In this document: positions 37,020-45,634 of the stretch, in pieces
Layout: the number at the start of each line of letters is the position of its first letter
How positions within the stretch are numbered: the stretch's first letter is position 1
DNA from: Ignavibacteriales bacterium
Lineage (GTDB): Bacteria; Bacteroidota; Ignavibacteria; Ignavibacteriales; Ignavibacteriaceae
NCBI GenBank assembly: GCA_016707585.1
Contig: JADJHL010000003.1
Coordinates: 186,001 to 250,000 of the forward strand
DNA: 64,000 bases
Reading direction: 5' to 3'
Notes under the pieces: generated by a model
Database searches by the model: none
The model's input: only the letters and a program-made list of their open reading frames with translations
What the model was told of the DNA's origin: nothing
Made by a program: the position numbers and the translations under genes

Positions 37020-37451
37020 TTAAAAAGGTAAATCATCATTATTATCAATTGGCGGCATTTCACTTACAACATTCGTCTCAGACGAACTATTATTTTCAGA
37101 ATAATTTGTTGATCCTTCACCTGAACTTTCTAATGGAATAATTCTTTCGGATACAACATCCGTTGAGTATCGTTTGATGCCCTCTTTATCAGTGTATTCC
37201 CGTTTTGTTAATCTCCCTTCAACATAAACTTTTTTACCTTTTTTTAGCTGTTCTTTCATAAAATCTGAAAGATTAAAAACTGTAATATTATGCCAGGTTG
37301 TTTCATTTACCCAGTTACCATCTTTGCCTTTGTAACTATTTGTTGTAGCCATAGAAAAACTTGAAATAGAAACACTGCCGGTTGTAAATCTGGTTTCAAC
37401 ATCTCTTCCCAGGTTTCCGATAAGCATAATTTTGTTTAATGAAAAAGCCAT
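37020..37451 (-). CDS. ssb: Single-stranded DNA-binding protein
   Basis: The ATG at 37451 gives MAFSLNKIMLIGNLGRDVETRF; GGAGGA lies 3-4 bases before it. A further ATG at 37463 overlaps that Shine-Dalgarno itself and is rejected. The roughly 143-residue protein has one OB fold (NKIMLIGNLGRD, WHNITVFN, VYVEGRLTKREY) and the acidic tip DDLPF that recruits partner proteins. It has its own terminator and appears to be monocistronic. Confidence 0.95.
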   Translation of the reverse strand: MAFSLNKIMLIGNLGRDVETRFTTGSVSISSFSMATTNSYKGKDGNWVNETTWHNITVFNLSDFMKEQLKKGKKVYVEGRLTKREYTDKEGIKRYSTDVVSERIIPLESSGEGSTNYSENNSSSETNVVSEMPPIDNNDDLPF

Positions 37452-37651
37452 GATCTCCTCCAAACTAAATATGGATGAATAATTTTAAATTAAGAATTGA
37501 ATTAATTTCAAACTTAATTTAACGTATGTTTGATAAAAATTCCATAGTATCAGCAGACATAAAGTTTTATAGGTAAAGAAGTTAGGTAACATTTACCGCC
37601 GTCTTTAGGTCTAGAGATGACAAACCAAGTCAATTGTGAATTGAAAATTAA

Positions 37652-37669
37652 TAGTCCAATTTTGGACTA
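37652..37669. promoter_or_regulatory. 18-bp perfect palindrome, candidate operator
   Basis: TAGTCCAA-TT-TTGGACTA is a perfect inverted repeat with 8-bp arms, 143 bases before the pilin-like cluster. It has no long T-run on either side, so it looks more like a binding site for a dimeric regulator than a terminator. No regulator gene is adjacent. Confidence 0.4.
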
Positions 37670-37759
37670 AAATAAAGTCATCAAAAAATAAAATCATCTC
37701 AAAATAAAACAAGCAGAAAAAAGTGAGTTATAGAATAAGACGCTATTATTTGATAATCT

Positions 37760-37776
37760 TTGGCTTAAAACTTGTA
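37760..37776 (+). promoter_or_regulatory. Possible sigma54-like promoter of the pilin-like cluster
   Basis: TTGGCTTAAAACTTGTA has GG and GT separated by 10 bases, matching the -24/-12 layout (TTGGCAC-N5-TTGC) except that the second GC is GT. It lies about 35 bases before the first pilin-like ATG. An AT-rich sigma70-type element overlapping it (TATAAA at 37775) is an equally possible reading. Confidence 0.25.
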
Positions 37777-37811
37777 TAAATCAGTAAAAAACTAATAATG
37801 GTAATGGATTT

Positions 37812-38351
37812 ATGAATACAGGACAAATGATGTTAACGTTAGGAGCTATGCTGCTTCTTTCATTTTTAATATTAAGAGTAAATTCAACTCAATTACTTAG
37901 TCAAGAAACAATCACTGATTCAAAACTAGGAATTGTTGCATTGACAATAGCAAATAGTTATATGGACTTTGCAAAACGAAGAGTTTTTGATACAGTTATT
38001 GCTGATTCAATATTCAATGATCCAACAGTAGCTATGTGTACTGCTCCAAATGCTTTAGGTCCGGAAATCGGAGAAAATTATCCAAATTTTGATGATATTG
38101 ATGACTTTAACTTATGGGATCCAGCTTTAAGTCGATTTATCACTGTTCCAGATACTACAACATTATCAAGTGCAACTGATCCAAATTTATTTACTGAGTT
38201 TTTTGTGACATCGAGTGTTTATTATGTACCTGAATCAGATTTTGAAACAAAAGCGAATATAAGAACACTATTTAAACGTATCGATGTTAGAGTATGGACA
38301 GAACAGATGAAAGATACTTTAGTATATAGTAGTATTGCAACAATTTGGTAA
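37812..38351 (+). CDS. Pilin-like membrane protein 1 (unknown family)
   Basis: The 179-residue protein has an N-terminal hydrophobic helix (about 5-22, MMLTLGAMLLLSFLIL) with no charged leader and no Gly/Glu prepilin cleavage pattern. A helical stretch (SQETITDSKLGIVALTIANSYMDFAKRRVFDT) follows, then a beta-rich C-terminal part with one Cys. The helix-then-globular shape resembles minor pilins (PilV-like) but I can name no family. It is the first of three plus-strand genes of similar design, spaced 19 and 11 bases apart. Single-pass membrane topology is well supported; the pilin relationship is inference. Confidence 0.65.
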   Translation: MNTGQMMLTLGAMLLLSFLILRVNSTQLLSQETITDSKLGIVALTIANSYMDFAKRRVFDTVIADSIFNDPTVAMCTAPNALGPEIGENYPNFDDIDDFNLWDPALSRFITVPDTTTLSSATDPNLFTEFFVTSSVYYVPESDFETKANIRTLFKRIDVRVWTEQMKDTLVYSSIATIW

Positions 38352-38370
38352 ACTGAAAAAGGAATAGATA

Positions 38371-38970
38371 ATGGGATATACAACAATAATCGATATTCTG
38401 GGAGCAGCCATTATTGGTGGAATACTATTAATTAATCTGCTCAATGCTAATGGAACTTTAGTTGAAAATGATAGTGTATATAATCATGATAAGAATCTTC
38501 AGCAGGATTTAGTTATTACAGCTACTGTAGTGGAACGAGATTTTACTCTTGTAGGATATGTAAATAATTCTGAATTGATTGGGTCTAATGCCAATATCAT
38601 TGATGGCAGTTTGAATAGTATAAAATTTAGAACTGATATTGATAATAATGGAACAATAGATACAATTACTTATTACCTTAGTGATCTTTCTGCTATGGCA
38701 CATACACCAAATCCTAGAGATATGATTTTATATAGAAAACTAAATAGTGACATTCCTTATGTACTGGCAAATAATGTAACAAGATTTAGACTTATTTATT
38801 TCGATTCACAAATGTTACCTGTAGCGCCACCAATAGGATTAACTACTGTTGTAAATTATATACAAATTGAATTTAGAGTTGAAGATGCTTATGCATTTGA
38901 CAATAATTATAGTGAAGCAATTTGGAGACGTATTACAGTATCAACAAATAATGTAAGTAGAATTAATTAA
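38371..38970 (+). CDS. Pilin-like membrane protein 2 (PilW-like)
   Basis: The 199-residue protein has an N-terminal helix (about 5-25, IIDILGAAIIGGILLINLL). After it comes LQQDLVITATVVERDFTLVGY, then FRTDIDNNGTIDTITYYLS, RDMILYRKL and VTRFRLIYFD. This ordering, including the strand 'TDIDNNGTIDTITYYL', resembles PilW/GspJ-type minor pseudopilins. No basic leader or G/E cleavage site is visible, so if it is a pseudopilin it is not processed in the usual way. GGA-type purine-rich sequence precedes the ATG. It is the middle gene of the cluster. Confidence 0.65.
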   Translation: MGYTTIIDILGAAIIGGILLINLLNANGTLVENDSVYNHDKNLQQDLVITATVVERDFTLVGYVNNSELIGSNANIIDGSLNSIKFRTDIDNNGTIDTITYYLSDLSAMAHTPNPRDMILYRKLNSDIPYVLANNVTRFRLIYFDSQMLPVAPPIGLTTVVNYIQIEFRVEDAYAFDNNYSEAIWRRITVSTNNVSRIN

Positions 38971-38981
38971 AGGATTACAAA

Positions 38982-40325
38982 ATGAACGGGAAAGTATCTT
39001 TATTTTTAGTTATGGGATTTAGTGCATTATTTGCAATATTCGGTAGAAACATGCTAAGTAATTCCACAGTAAGCATTAATAATTACTCCTATTACTTTAA
39101 TAAAACTCAAGCTAGTCAAATCGCCAAAAGTGGAGTATTTTATGCAATTGCACAGTTGAATAATATTAACCCTAATTGGACTGGTGGATCACTTGATTTT
39201 GCGAATGGTGATGCTAATGTTTCAGTTCAAGTAGTTGGTGGATCAAATGGCGTTCGAATTGTTACTTCCGAAGGAAATTATGGAGGCGGACATTATTTAG
39301 GAACCGAAACTTTTGTAGTTACGTTAAGACAAAGATCACTTTCAGAGTACGGAAACTTCTATAATAAATTTGCTATAGCCAGTGGTGGCAGTGTATGGGC
39401 AGCAACCGGTGATGTTTTTGATGGCAAATTTCATGCAAATGATTTTGTGAGATGTTATGGTGATCCTGTTTTTAAAGGTGCAGTAACTTCTACAAGAACA
39501 ATTCAAAGATATGATGCTAACTCGCATCCAGTTTTCGAAGAAGGATATCGTGAAAATGTAGCAGAGATTACACACGAAATAGATATAGCGGAAATTACTG
39601 CAGGTTCTGTTAATGGAAAAGTTTTTTATGATACCACTGGAGCTAATAAATTTACAGATGTTTATTTAAAATTTTACGCTAATGGTACTGTTGATTATAA
39701 GTTAAAAATTGGAAGTGGCGCTTGGACTCCAATTAAAAATACCTTGGTTACAGCTTTAACCGATAATGGTTTAATTCATGTAAAAGGTGGCAGAGTATCA
39801 GTTGAAGGTGTTCTGGATGGGCAGGTTACAGTTGTTGCCACTAAAAGTGGAGTAGCCAGTGCTGATGCTGGTAAAGTTATTATTCCTAATTCTATAACTT
39901 ATGCCGGTGATGTACTCTCAGATTATGGAAAAACTCAACCTCCATTTGTTTGTAATGATATGTTAGGTTTAGTTGCTGAAAAAGAAGTAATTGTACCTTT
40001 TAATAATGCTCGAGGTGATATTAATATTCACGCTTCAATATTTGCAGAAGATGGTGGAATGAAGATAGAGAGTTATAGTTCTTATTCAGGTGTAAATAAT
40101 ATGAATATTGTAGGCGGAGTAATTGGTAATTATGTTGAACCAACTGCAGATTATGCCTGGAATAATATTCTTAAACAATATGTACCAATAAAAGGTTATA
40201 GTTATGTACATAAATTTGATACCAGATTTGAAAGTTGGGCGCCTCCATTTTTTCCTAAAACAAGACGATTTATTCCAGAATTATGGTACACAGAAGAGGA
40301 AGTTATTCCTGAAATGAATCTATAA
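38982..40325 (+). CDS. Pilin-like membrane protein 3 (PilX/GspK-like N-terminus, large beta domain)
   Basis: The 447-residue protein starts MNGKVSLFLVMGFSALFAIFG (membrane helix about 4-21), then a helical region with QASQIAKSGVFYAIAQLN, which resembles the region after the helix in PilX/GspK-type pseudopilins. The rest (about 65-447) is beta-rich with many Gly and Val repeats (GVLDGQVTVVATKSG, GGVIGNY), a pattern also seen in PilX-type proteins of other phyla. No secretion leader is seen. It ends the cluster, with a clear terminator 22 bases after its stop. The exact role is unknown. Confidence 0.65.
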   Translation: MNGKVSLFLVMGFSALFAIFGRNMLSNSTVSINNYSYYFNKTQASQIAKSGVFYAIAQLNNINPNWTGGSLDFANGDANVSVQVVGGSNGVRIVTSEGNYGGGHYLGTETFVVTLRQRSLSEYGNFYNKFAIASGGSVWAATGDVFDGKFHANDFVRCYGDPVFKGAVTSTRTIQRYDANSHPVFEEGYRENVAEITHEIDIAEITAGSVNGKVFYDTTGANKFTDVYLKFYANGTVDYKLKIGSGAWTPIKNTLVTALTDNGLIHVKGGRVSVEGVLDGQVTVVATKSGVASADAGKVIIPNSITYAGDVLSDYGKTQPPFVCNDMLGLVAEKEVIVPFNNARGDINIHASIFAEDGGMKIESYSSYSGVNNMNIVGGVIGNYVEPTADYAWNNILKQYVPIKGYSYVHKFDTRFESWAPPFFPKTRRFIPELWYTEEEVIPEMNL

Positions 40326-40346
40326 AAGAAAAAACTAGATTCATTA

Positions 40347-40370
40347 GGGTTGCATGTTGCAACCCTTTTT
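40347..40370 (+). terminator. Intrinsic terminator of the pilin-like cluster
   Basis: An 8-bp perfect stem (GGGTTGCA 40347-40354 with TGCAACCC 40358-40365) with a 3-base loop is followed by a T-run on the plus strand. The convergent SPOR gene ends where the T-run ends. Confidence 0.85.
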
Positions 40371-40807
40371 TATTTATTAACCGTTATTATCCAGGCATCA
40401 ACAAATTCCGGTAACTGTTTTAGATTTTCACGAACTTTATCTGCCTCTTCCCTATTCTTAAAAAATGGAATTATCTGAACAAGATATAATTTCAAACTTT
40501 CACTATAAACAACACTACATTTATAATTTGTTTTAGTTCTTCCAATCTCTGCAAATGATTGAGCTTTTTCCTCAGTTGAGTAAGCACCAATTTGTACAAC
40601 ATAATATGCCGAAGCCAAATTAGGATACTCACCATTTTTTGGAGCTTCAATTGTTTTGTCTTCTGGTACTTCATCAAAAATGTAAACTTGTTTTTCGTTT
40701 TCTGAATCTTGTTTTAATGCTGAACACCCAAATATCAGATTAATGGTTAGAATTAAGAAAGGAATAAATATTTTATTTTTCAATTTTGCCTCAAATTTGT
40801 TTATCAA
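40370..40807 (-). CDS. SPOR domain lipoprotein
   Basis: The 145-residue protein has a lipoprotein signal with Cys28 (LILTINLIFGCSA), a short acidic linker and a C-terminal SPOR domain (YYVVQIGAYSTEEKAQSFA, then YLVQIIPFFKNREEAD). SPOR domains bind denuded peptidoglycan at division sites. The gene converges on the pilin-like cluster. The SGNH gene upstream has its own terminator, so this gene probably has a promoter of its own. Confidence 0.85.
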   Translation of the reverse strand: MINKFEAKLKNKIFIPFLILTINLIFGCSALKQDSENEKQVYIFDEVPEDKTIEAPKNGEYPNLASAYYVVQIGAYSTEEKAQSFAEIGRTKTNYKCSVVYSESLKLYLVQIIPFFKNREEADKVRENLKQLPEFVDAWIITVNK

Positions 40808-40814
40808 TAACTAT

Positions 40815-40840
40815 AAAAAAAGGGATGGTAAACCATCCCT
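40815..40840 (-). terminator. Intrinsic terminator after the SGNH lipoprotein gene
   Basis: A 7-8 bp stem (AGGGATGG 40821-40828 with CCATCCCT 40833-40840) with a 4-base loop is followed on the minus strand by seven Ts. It lies just past the stop of the SGNH gene. Confidence 0.85.
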
Positions 40841-40861
40841 AAAAAGATATATGAACTATAA

Positions 40862-42310
40862 CTAAAATAACAAATGATCGAATGCATCTAAAGGAATAAT
40901 TGGATAACCTTGTTTATAAGTAACCTTATTCATAAAGAATAAACTTCCAGGTATCGAGCTAACATCAACAAGTGGAATACTTGCAGCAAACTTTGTATTT
41001 ATTGCTTTAATAAATTCATTTGCAATAATTCCGTGTGCTTGGCTTGATGGATGAACACCATCTAAACTGAACAAGCCACCGCTAACGTAAGTTGTTTTAA
41101 AATTTATTCCATTAACAATTTTTCCAGCGATAAATTCATTAAATGCAGAATTAATATTAACTAATGCAGTAGGAATACTTTGTTGATTTAATGCAACAAC
41201 TATATCTGAAATTATTGTATTAAATGCTACAATAGCATTGTTAGCAATTGTTATTTCACTTGCGTCTAGAACTAATGCATTAGGCCATGGGTTTTGTGGA
41301 GTAAATCCAAATGGTTTTGTAGTATCCACACCACTCGGTACAGAAATTCCAGCATCTTTATAGAACTGTCCGCCAGGTTTTCCTAAATAAGTAGCTGATG
41401 CGTATTTACTGCCTTTTAGTGTAAGAAGTACCGTTCCATTTCTCAAACTAGATGAATCAGCTAAGCCAATTCCCGTTGTACTTGATTGATATACTAAACC
41501 CTGTACTCCGGCAGGTATAAGTGTATACCATTTTACCCCAACAGCCATTTGTGGCCCAACTGTTGTAAAAAATGGAATTGCTGAAACATTAGGAATGTTA
41601 CCAATTGCAACACCAAAGTTTGCATTAGCTTGAGTTTTAAATTGTACTAAGCCTTGCATAATGCCACCAAACAAAGGTCCAAATTGAGTGGCTGGATCTG
41701 TTGGAGCTGATGGTGAAGTACCACCACTTGTAGCATATCCTAAAACATCATTATTACCAATCCAAATTGTTAAAAATGTTGGAGCTTGTGAAAGTGCTTG
41801 TTCTATTTGAGTTGTTCCTCTTCCTCTTAATATTACATCAAAATATGGATTAGGAACATTACTAAATACATAAGAAGCACAAGTAGTTGAATTTTTTGCA
41901 TAAAGCACATCATAGAGTAACGCGCCAGGAACACCTAAATTATTATATGGTGCTGGATAACTTGAATTTAACAATGTTCCTTTGTTTGGATTTGTATAAA
42001 GCGTAAATGCTGGACTTACACTTGCAACTTCCATTCTTCCACCAAGACCGGGATCAGAAACGTAAGGTATTTCGTATGGAGTTCCAACTTGTTGTGCAAT
42101 TAAGTTTCCATAACTGTACATTTGTCCACTTTGATAAATTGTGCCACTTTGATATCCTGCAGTTATACTATTTCCGATTGAATAAAATCTGGAAAAATTT
42201 GCACTACCACTTGTTGCATTTTTGACAGGTGCTTCTATCTCAGTGTAATCATCGCAACTAATTACAAAAAAGAGACTAACTAATAAAACAGATAATATTT
42301 TAATTTTCAT
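40862..42310 (-). CDS. SGNH/GDSL-type lipoprotein
   Basis: The 482-residue protein has a lipobox Cys19 (VSLFFVISCDD). SGNH blocks are visible: block I with Ser48 (YSIGNSITAGYQ), block III WIGNNDVLG, and block V SLDGVHPSSQAHG with the catalytic Asp and His. It is likely a surface or periplasmic esterase or lipase. The gene lies 14 bases after an OmpP1/FadL gene on the same strand, an arrangement I recall as common in Bacteroidota; the pair may take up or process hydrophobic compounds. Confidence 0.88.
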   Translation of the reverse strand: MKIKILSVLLVSLFFVISCDDYTEIEAPVKNATSGSANFSRFYSIGNSITAGYQSGTIYQSGQMYSYGNLIAQQVGTPYEIPYVSDPGLGGRMEVASVSPAFTLYTNPNKGTLLNSSYPAPYNNLGVPGALLYDVLYAKNSTTCASYVFSNVPNPYFDVILRGRGTTQIEQALSQAPTFLTIWIGNNDVLGYATSGGTSPSAPTDPATQFGPLFGGIMQGLVQFKTQANANFGVAIGNIPNVSAIPFFTTVGPQMAVGVKWYTLIPAGVQGLVYQSSTTGIGLADSSSLRNGTVLLTLKGSKYASATYLGKPGGQFYKDAGISVPSGVDTTKPFGFTPQNPWPNALVLDASEITIANNAIVAFNTIISDIVVALNQQSIPTALVNINSAFNEFIAGKIVNGINFKTTYVSGGLFSLDGVHPSSQAHGIIANEFIKAINTKFAASIPLVDVSSIPGSLFFMNKVTYKQGYPIIPLDAFDHLLF

Positions 42311-42324
42311 TTTTTCATTTCTCC

Positions 42325-43563
42325 TTATAAACTAAGATTAAAGCTTAGTCCAAAAATATTTGCAGAAGTGTTATAAGTTCCATTAAAAGTTCCATTACCT
42401 GAAGTATATATTTCTTTACTATCAGTAATTGTTAATTGTTTACCTCGTATAAAGAGATATGAGCCTTGAACACTTAGATTTTCAAAAAGTTGAGCTTCAA
42501 TACCAAAACTTAAACCGATTCTATTTGATTCTGGTAAAGATGGATTTAAATATTCATTTGAAACCGGATTTTTATCATAATAAACGCCGCCCATAAATGT
42601 AACCTGATCATTAGCTTTGTATGAGCCACCTAATCTTATAATATATGAATCTTCATACATTCTTGGACTTGCAGATACTACACCTGTTTCAACAAAAGTA
42701 ACGGCTAATGTATCATAACTTGACCAACCAACATATTGAAAATCTGCACTTATTTTTACTCTTGGTGAAACATCTATAGCAATACCGCCAGCAATATTTT
42801 GCGGTGTCGATAATTCGGCAGTTATATCTCCTTTTGGTAAACTTGCAGCAACTTGATCTGGACCGGTTGAAGTAGCTGTACCTTCAAATTCATATTTAAC
42901 TTCACTATGATACGAAGCTCCTATCGAAATACATTTAGTAGGCTTAAACATTATTCCAGCATTAAATCCGTACGCAAACATATCATTACCTTCAAGATGA
43001 ATAAAAGCATCAGAAGCAAAAATTGGTTGCAAAGGATTTTTTCTTGTAATCAAGACATCAGCAAAGCTGTAAACAAATCCAGCACTTATTGCTAATGACT
43101 CAATTGGTTTGTAAGAAATAACTGGTGTAACGATAAAAGTTTGTAGTGAAGTTTCAATTGCTAAATATTTTCCAACCCAGTTTTCATCCCATTCTGTTCC
43201 TAATCCAAATGGGGTTGTAAATCCAAGACCAACAGAAAATTTATCGCTCAGTTGAGTAGTTGCAAAAAAATGAACCGGATAGAATAATAAATTTTTGCCT
43301 CTATATTCAGTTACATCTGGTGTAACTCCTCTAAATTTGCTTGATGGAGCAATAAATGAAGCACCAAAAACAATGTTTGTTCCTTTAAGAAATGATATAC
43401 CTGCACCATTCCAATAAATTGCAGATGCATCATTTGCAACTGAAGTAAATGCGCCGCCCATTGCAAGTGCTCTTGCACCATGCTCATTTAGTTGAAATCC
43501 GCCAGCAAAAATGTTTGCAGAAATCAATAGTGTTGACACAATAAGAAATAGTCGAGATCTCAA
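42325..43563 (-). CDS. OmpP1/FadL family outer-membrane transporter
   Basis: The 412-residue protein has a signal peptide (RLFLIVSTLLISANIFA) and the FadL N-terminus GGFQLNEHGARALAMGGAFTSVANDASAIYWNGAG, followed by repeated amphipathic strands. It ends in Leu-Ser-Leu after aromatic strands, as outer-membrane barrels do. Family members carry long-chain fatty acids or aromatic compounds. It is transcribed ahead of the SGNH lipoprotein gene, and GGAG precedes the ATG. Confidence 0.92.
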   Translation of the reverse strand: MRSRLFLIVSTLLISANIFAGGFQLNEHGARALAMGGAFTSVANDASAIYWNGAGISFLKGTNIVFGASFIAPSSKFRGVTPDVTEYRGKNLLFYPVHFFATTQLSDKFSVGLGFTTPFGLGTEWDENWVGKYLAIETSLQTFIVTPVISYKPIESLAISAGFVYSFADVLITRKNPLQPIFASDAFIHLEGNDMFAYGFNAGIMFKPTKCISIGASYHSEVKYEFEGTATSTGPDQVAASLPKGDITAELSTPQNIAGGIAIDVSPRVKISADFQYVGWSSYDTLAVTFVETGVVSASPRMYEDSYIIRLGGSYKANDQVTFMGGVYYDKNPVSNEYLNPSLPESNRIGLSFGIEAQLFENLSVQGSYLFIRGKQLTITDSKEIYTSGNGTFNGTYNTSANIFGLSFNLSL

Positions 43564-43633
43564 TGCTCTCCTCCTGATGAAAGTTATTGATAAGTAGTTT
43601 AACGAAAATTAGCAAATTTTAGCAAATAACAAA

Positions 43634-44137
43634 TTATTTAATGCTGAATAATATTTTATTTTTTTCGATTGCTTTCCCCTGTTCAATATTAAGTTCAAAC
43701 AAAATTCCATCTACCGGTGATTTTATTTCGTTTTCCATCTTCATTGCTTCTAATATTAAAACAGTTTCACCTTTAGAAACTTTATCTCCAATTGATCTAT
43801 TTATTTTAAGTACTAATCCTGGCATTGGAGATTTTACAATTGTTTTATGATTTTCTAAAGACTGAGATTGAGAAAGTAATTGATAAGCTTTTTCTTCCAA
43901 GCTTGTACGAATAATAGCAGAAACAGAATGATTATTTATCTGAATATTATAATCATTGTTTGCTGGATTTGTATAAGATATTTCAAAAAACTTGGTCCCT
44001 ATTCTTAATAAATATTTTTCCTTTTCTAAAAGGATCAACGAATAAGCATATTTTATATTATTTACTTCAACAAATAAATCATCAACAATTTTAACTTCAA
44101 TAACCTTCTCATTTATTCGGATATTAAACTCATTCAT
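43634..44137 (-). CDS. Biotin carboxyl carrier protein (acyl-CoA carboxylase)
   Basis: The 167-residue protein has an N-terminal beta-rich part (about 1-85) and a biotinyl domain (about 95-167) with the biotin-accepting Lys133 in EAMKMEN, and VKSPMPGLVLKI before it. The N-terminal part resembles the BT linker domain of acyl-CoA carboxylase alpha subunits rather than the Pro/Ala-rich arm of AccB. It overlaps the biotin carboxylase gene by eight bases (ATGAATGA). Confidence 0.88.
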   Translation of the reverse strand: MNEFNIRINEKVIEVKIVDDLFVEVNNIKYAYSLILLEKEKYLLRIGTKFFEISYTNPANNDYNIQINNHSVSAIIRTSLEEKAYQLLSQSQSLENHKTIVKSPMPGLVLKINRSIGDKVSKGETVLILEAMKMENEIKSPVDGILFELNIEQGKAIEKNKILFSIK

Positions 44138-45626
44138 AGTTTTGCTCCCACCAATTACTTAAACTTTTAGAAGAATTGCTTTTCCGATTAGAAACTTTTT
44201 TGTTATTCTTAATCAATGATAAAAATACACTTGCTGCTAATTCTATTTCTTCAGAATTATTGGTTCGATTTTTACTATCATCCTTATTGGTGTTAAGATT
44301 ATCAATAAAATTTATATCATATTTCCCATCAACAAATGATTCTAAAGAAAGAATATAAAGTAGATAATCTATGTTTGTAGTAATACCAGAAATTTGAAAA
44401 TCATTTAAAGCTCTTTTCATTCTGGATATTGCGTTTCCACGATTAGAATCCCAGCAAATAAGTTTTGCAATCATTGGATCATAATAAATTGAAATTTCCG
44501 AACCGGAAGCAAATCCAGAATCAACCCTAACTCCGGGACCATTTGGTTCTTTATACTGTAATATTTTCCCTGTTGATGGTAAAAAATTATTTTCAGAATC
44601 TTCAGCATAAATTCTGCACTCAATCGCATATCCCTTTTTAACAATTTCATCCTGGTTGAAAGAAATTTTATTTCCAGCAGCAATTGATATTTGTTCTCTA
44701 ACTAAATCAATTCCGGAAATTAATTCTGTAACCGGATGTTCCACTTGAATTCTTGTATTCATTTCTAAAAAATAAAATTCTTTATTATCATCCATCAAGA
44801 ATTCAATTGTGCCAGCATTAAAATATCCACAAGATTGTGCTGCTTTAATTGCTGCAGATGTTATTTTTGTTCTGGTTTCTTCATCAACAAACGATGAAGG
44901 TGCTTCTTCAATAATTTTTTGATGTCTTCGCTGAATTGAACATTCACGTTCAAACAAATGTCTGTAGTTACCGAATTTATCAGCAATAATCTGAACTTCA
45001 ATATGTTTAGGTTTTTCTATAAACTTTTCTAAATAAACATCATCATTTGCAAAAGATTTTAGTGCTTCACGCTTTGTTGCTTCAAATGCTGATTTGAATT
45101 CCTCATTATTAGAAACTTTTCGCATTCCTTTTCCCCCACCACCAGCAGAAGCTTTTAACAAAACCGGAAAACCTATTTTTTCTGCAATCTCAATTCCCTC
45201 TTCTACATTTTTAATTGCTTCTAAAGTTCCAGGAACAACTGGAACACCATTTTTTGTCATTAAAGTTCTTGCTGCAGTTTTGCTTCCCATCATTTTAACG
45301 GAATTTGAGGAAGGCCCGATAAAAGTAATTCCACTTTTTTCAACATCTTCAATAAAACTAGCATTCTCAGAAAAGAAACCATAACCAGGATGAATCGCAT
45401 CCGCACCAATATTTTTTGCTAACTCCAAAATTTTATTTTTGTTTAGATAAGATTCTGATGCGGGTGAAGCACCTATGTAATGAGCTTCATCAGCTAGCCG
45501 TGTATGAAGTGAAGTTATATCAGCATCAGAATAAATAGCTGATGATTTAATTCCAAGTTCTTTGCAAGCATTAATAATTCTAACTGCAATTTCACCACGA
45601 TTAGCAATAAGTATTTTCTTAAACAA
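44130..45626 (-). CDS. Biotin carboxylase subunit of an acyl-CoA carboxylase
   Basis: The 498-residue protein begins MFKKILIANRGEIAVRIINACKE and has the ATP-grasp loop KASAGGGGKGMRKV, the ERECSIQRRHQKIIEEAPS block and EMNTRIQVEHPVTE. The last 50 residues, after the BC core, are polar (NRTNNSEEIELAASVF) and end NWWEQNYE, which looks like the linker of fused alpha subunits. With the overlapping carrier gene this is an alpha subunit split in two, as for propionyl- or methylcrotonyl-type carboxylases. The carboxyltransferase beta subunit is not in the window, so the substrate is unknown; AccC of acetyl-CoA carboxylase is an alternative. Confidence 0.88.
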   Translation of the reverse strand: MFKKILIANRGEIAVRIINACKELGIKSSAIYSDADITSLHTRLADEAHYIGASPASESYLNKNKILELAKNIGADAIHPGYGFFSENASFIEDVEKSGITFIGPSSNSVKMMGSKTAARTLMTKNGVPVVPGTLEAIKNVEEGIEIAEKIGFPVLLKASAGGGGKGMRKVSNNEEFKSAFEATKREALKSFANDDVYLEKFIEKPKHIEVQIIADKFGNYRHLFERECSIQRRHQKIIEEAPSSFVDEETRTKITSAAIKAAQSCGYFNAGTIEFLMDDNKEFYFLEMNTRIQVEHPVTELISGIDLVREQISIAAGNKISFNQDEIVKKGYAIECRIYAEDSENNFLPSTGKILQYKEPNGPGVRVDSGFASGSEISIYYDPMIAKLICWDSNRGNAISRMKRALNDFQISGITTNIDYLLYILSLESFVDGKYDINFIDNLNTNKDDSKNRTNNSEEIELAASVFLSLIKNNKKVSNRKSNSSKSLSNWWEQNYE

Positions 45627-45634
45627 TAGAACTC

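Larger units (their letters stand above)
37464..37811. other. Intergenic region between ssb and the pilin-like cluster
   Basis: A divergent intergenic region of about 350 bases with no reading frame of note. It contains an 18-bp palindrome (37652-37669) and a sigma54-like element (about 37760-37776), described separately. No tRNA-like or strongly structured RNA fold is evident, although the 37590-37620 stretch is locally less AT-rich. It should hold the promoters of ssb (left) and of the pilin-like genes (right). Confidence 0.6.

Noticed and set aside
44130..44137. Possible frameshift between the biotin carboxylase and carrier genes
   Set aside because: ATGAATGA is a normal coupled overlap and both proteins have sensible ends, so a natural split is preferred.
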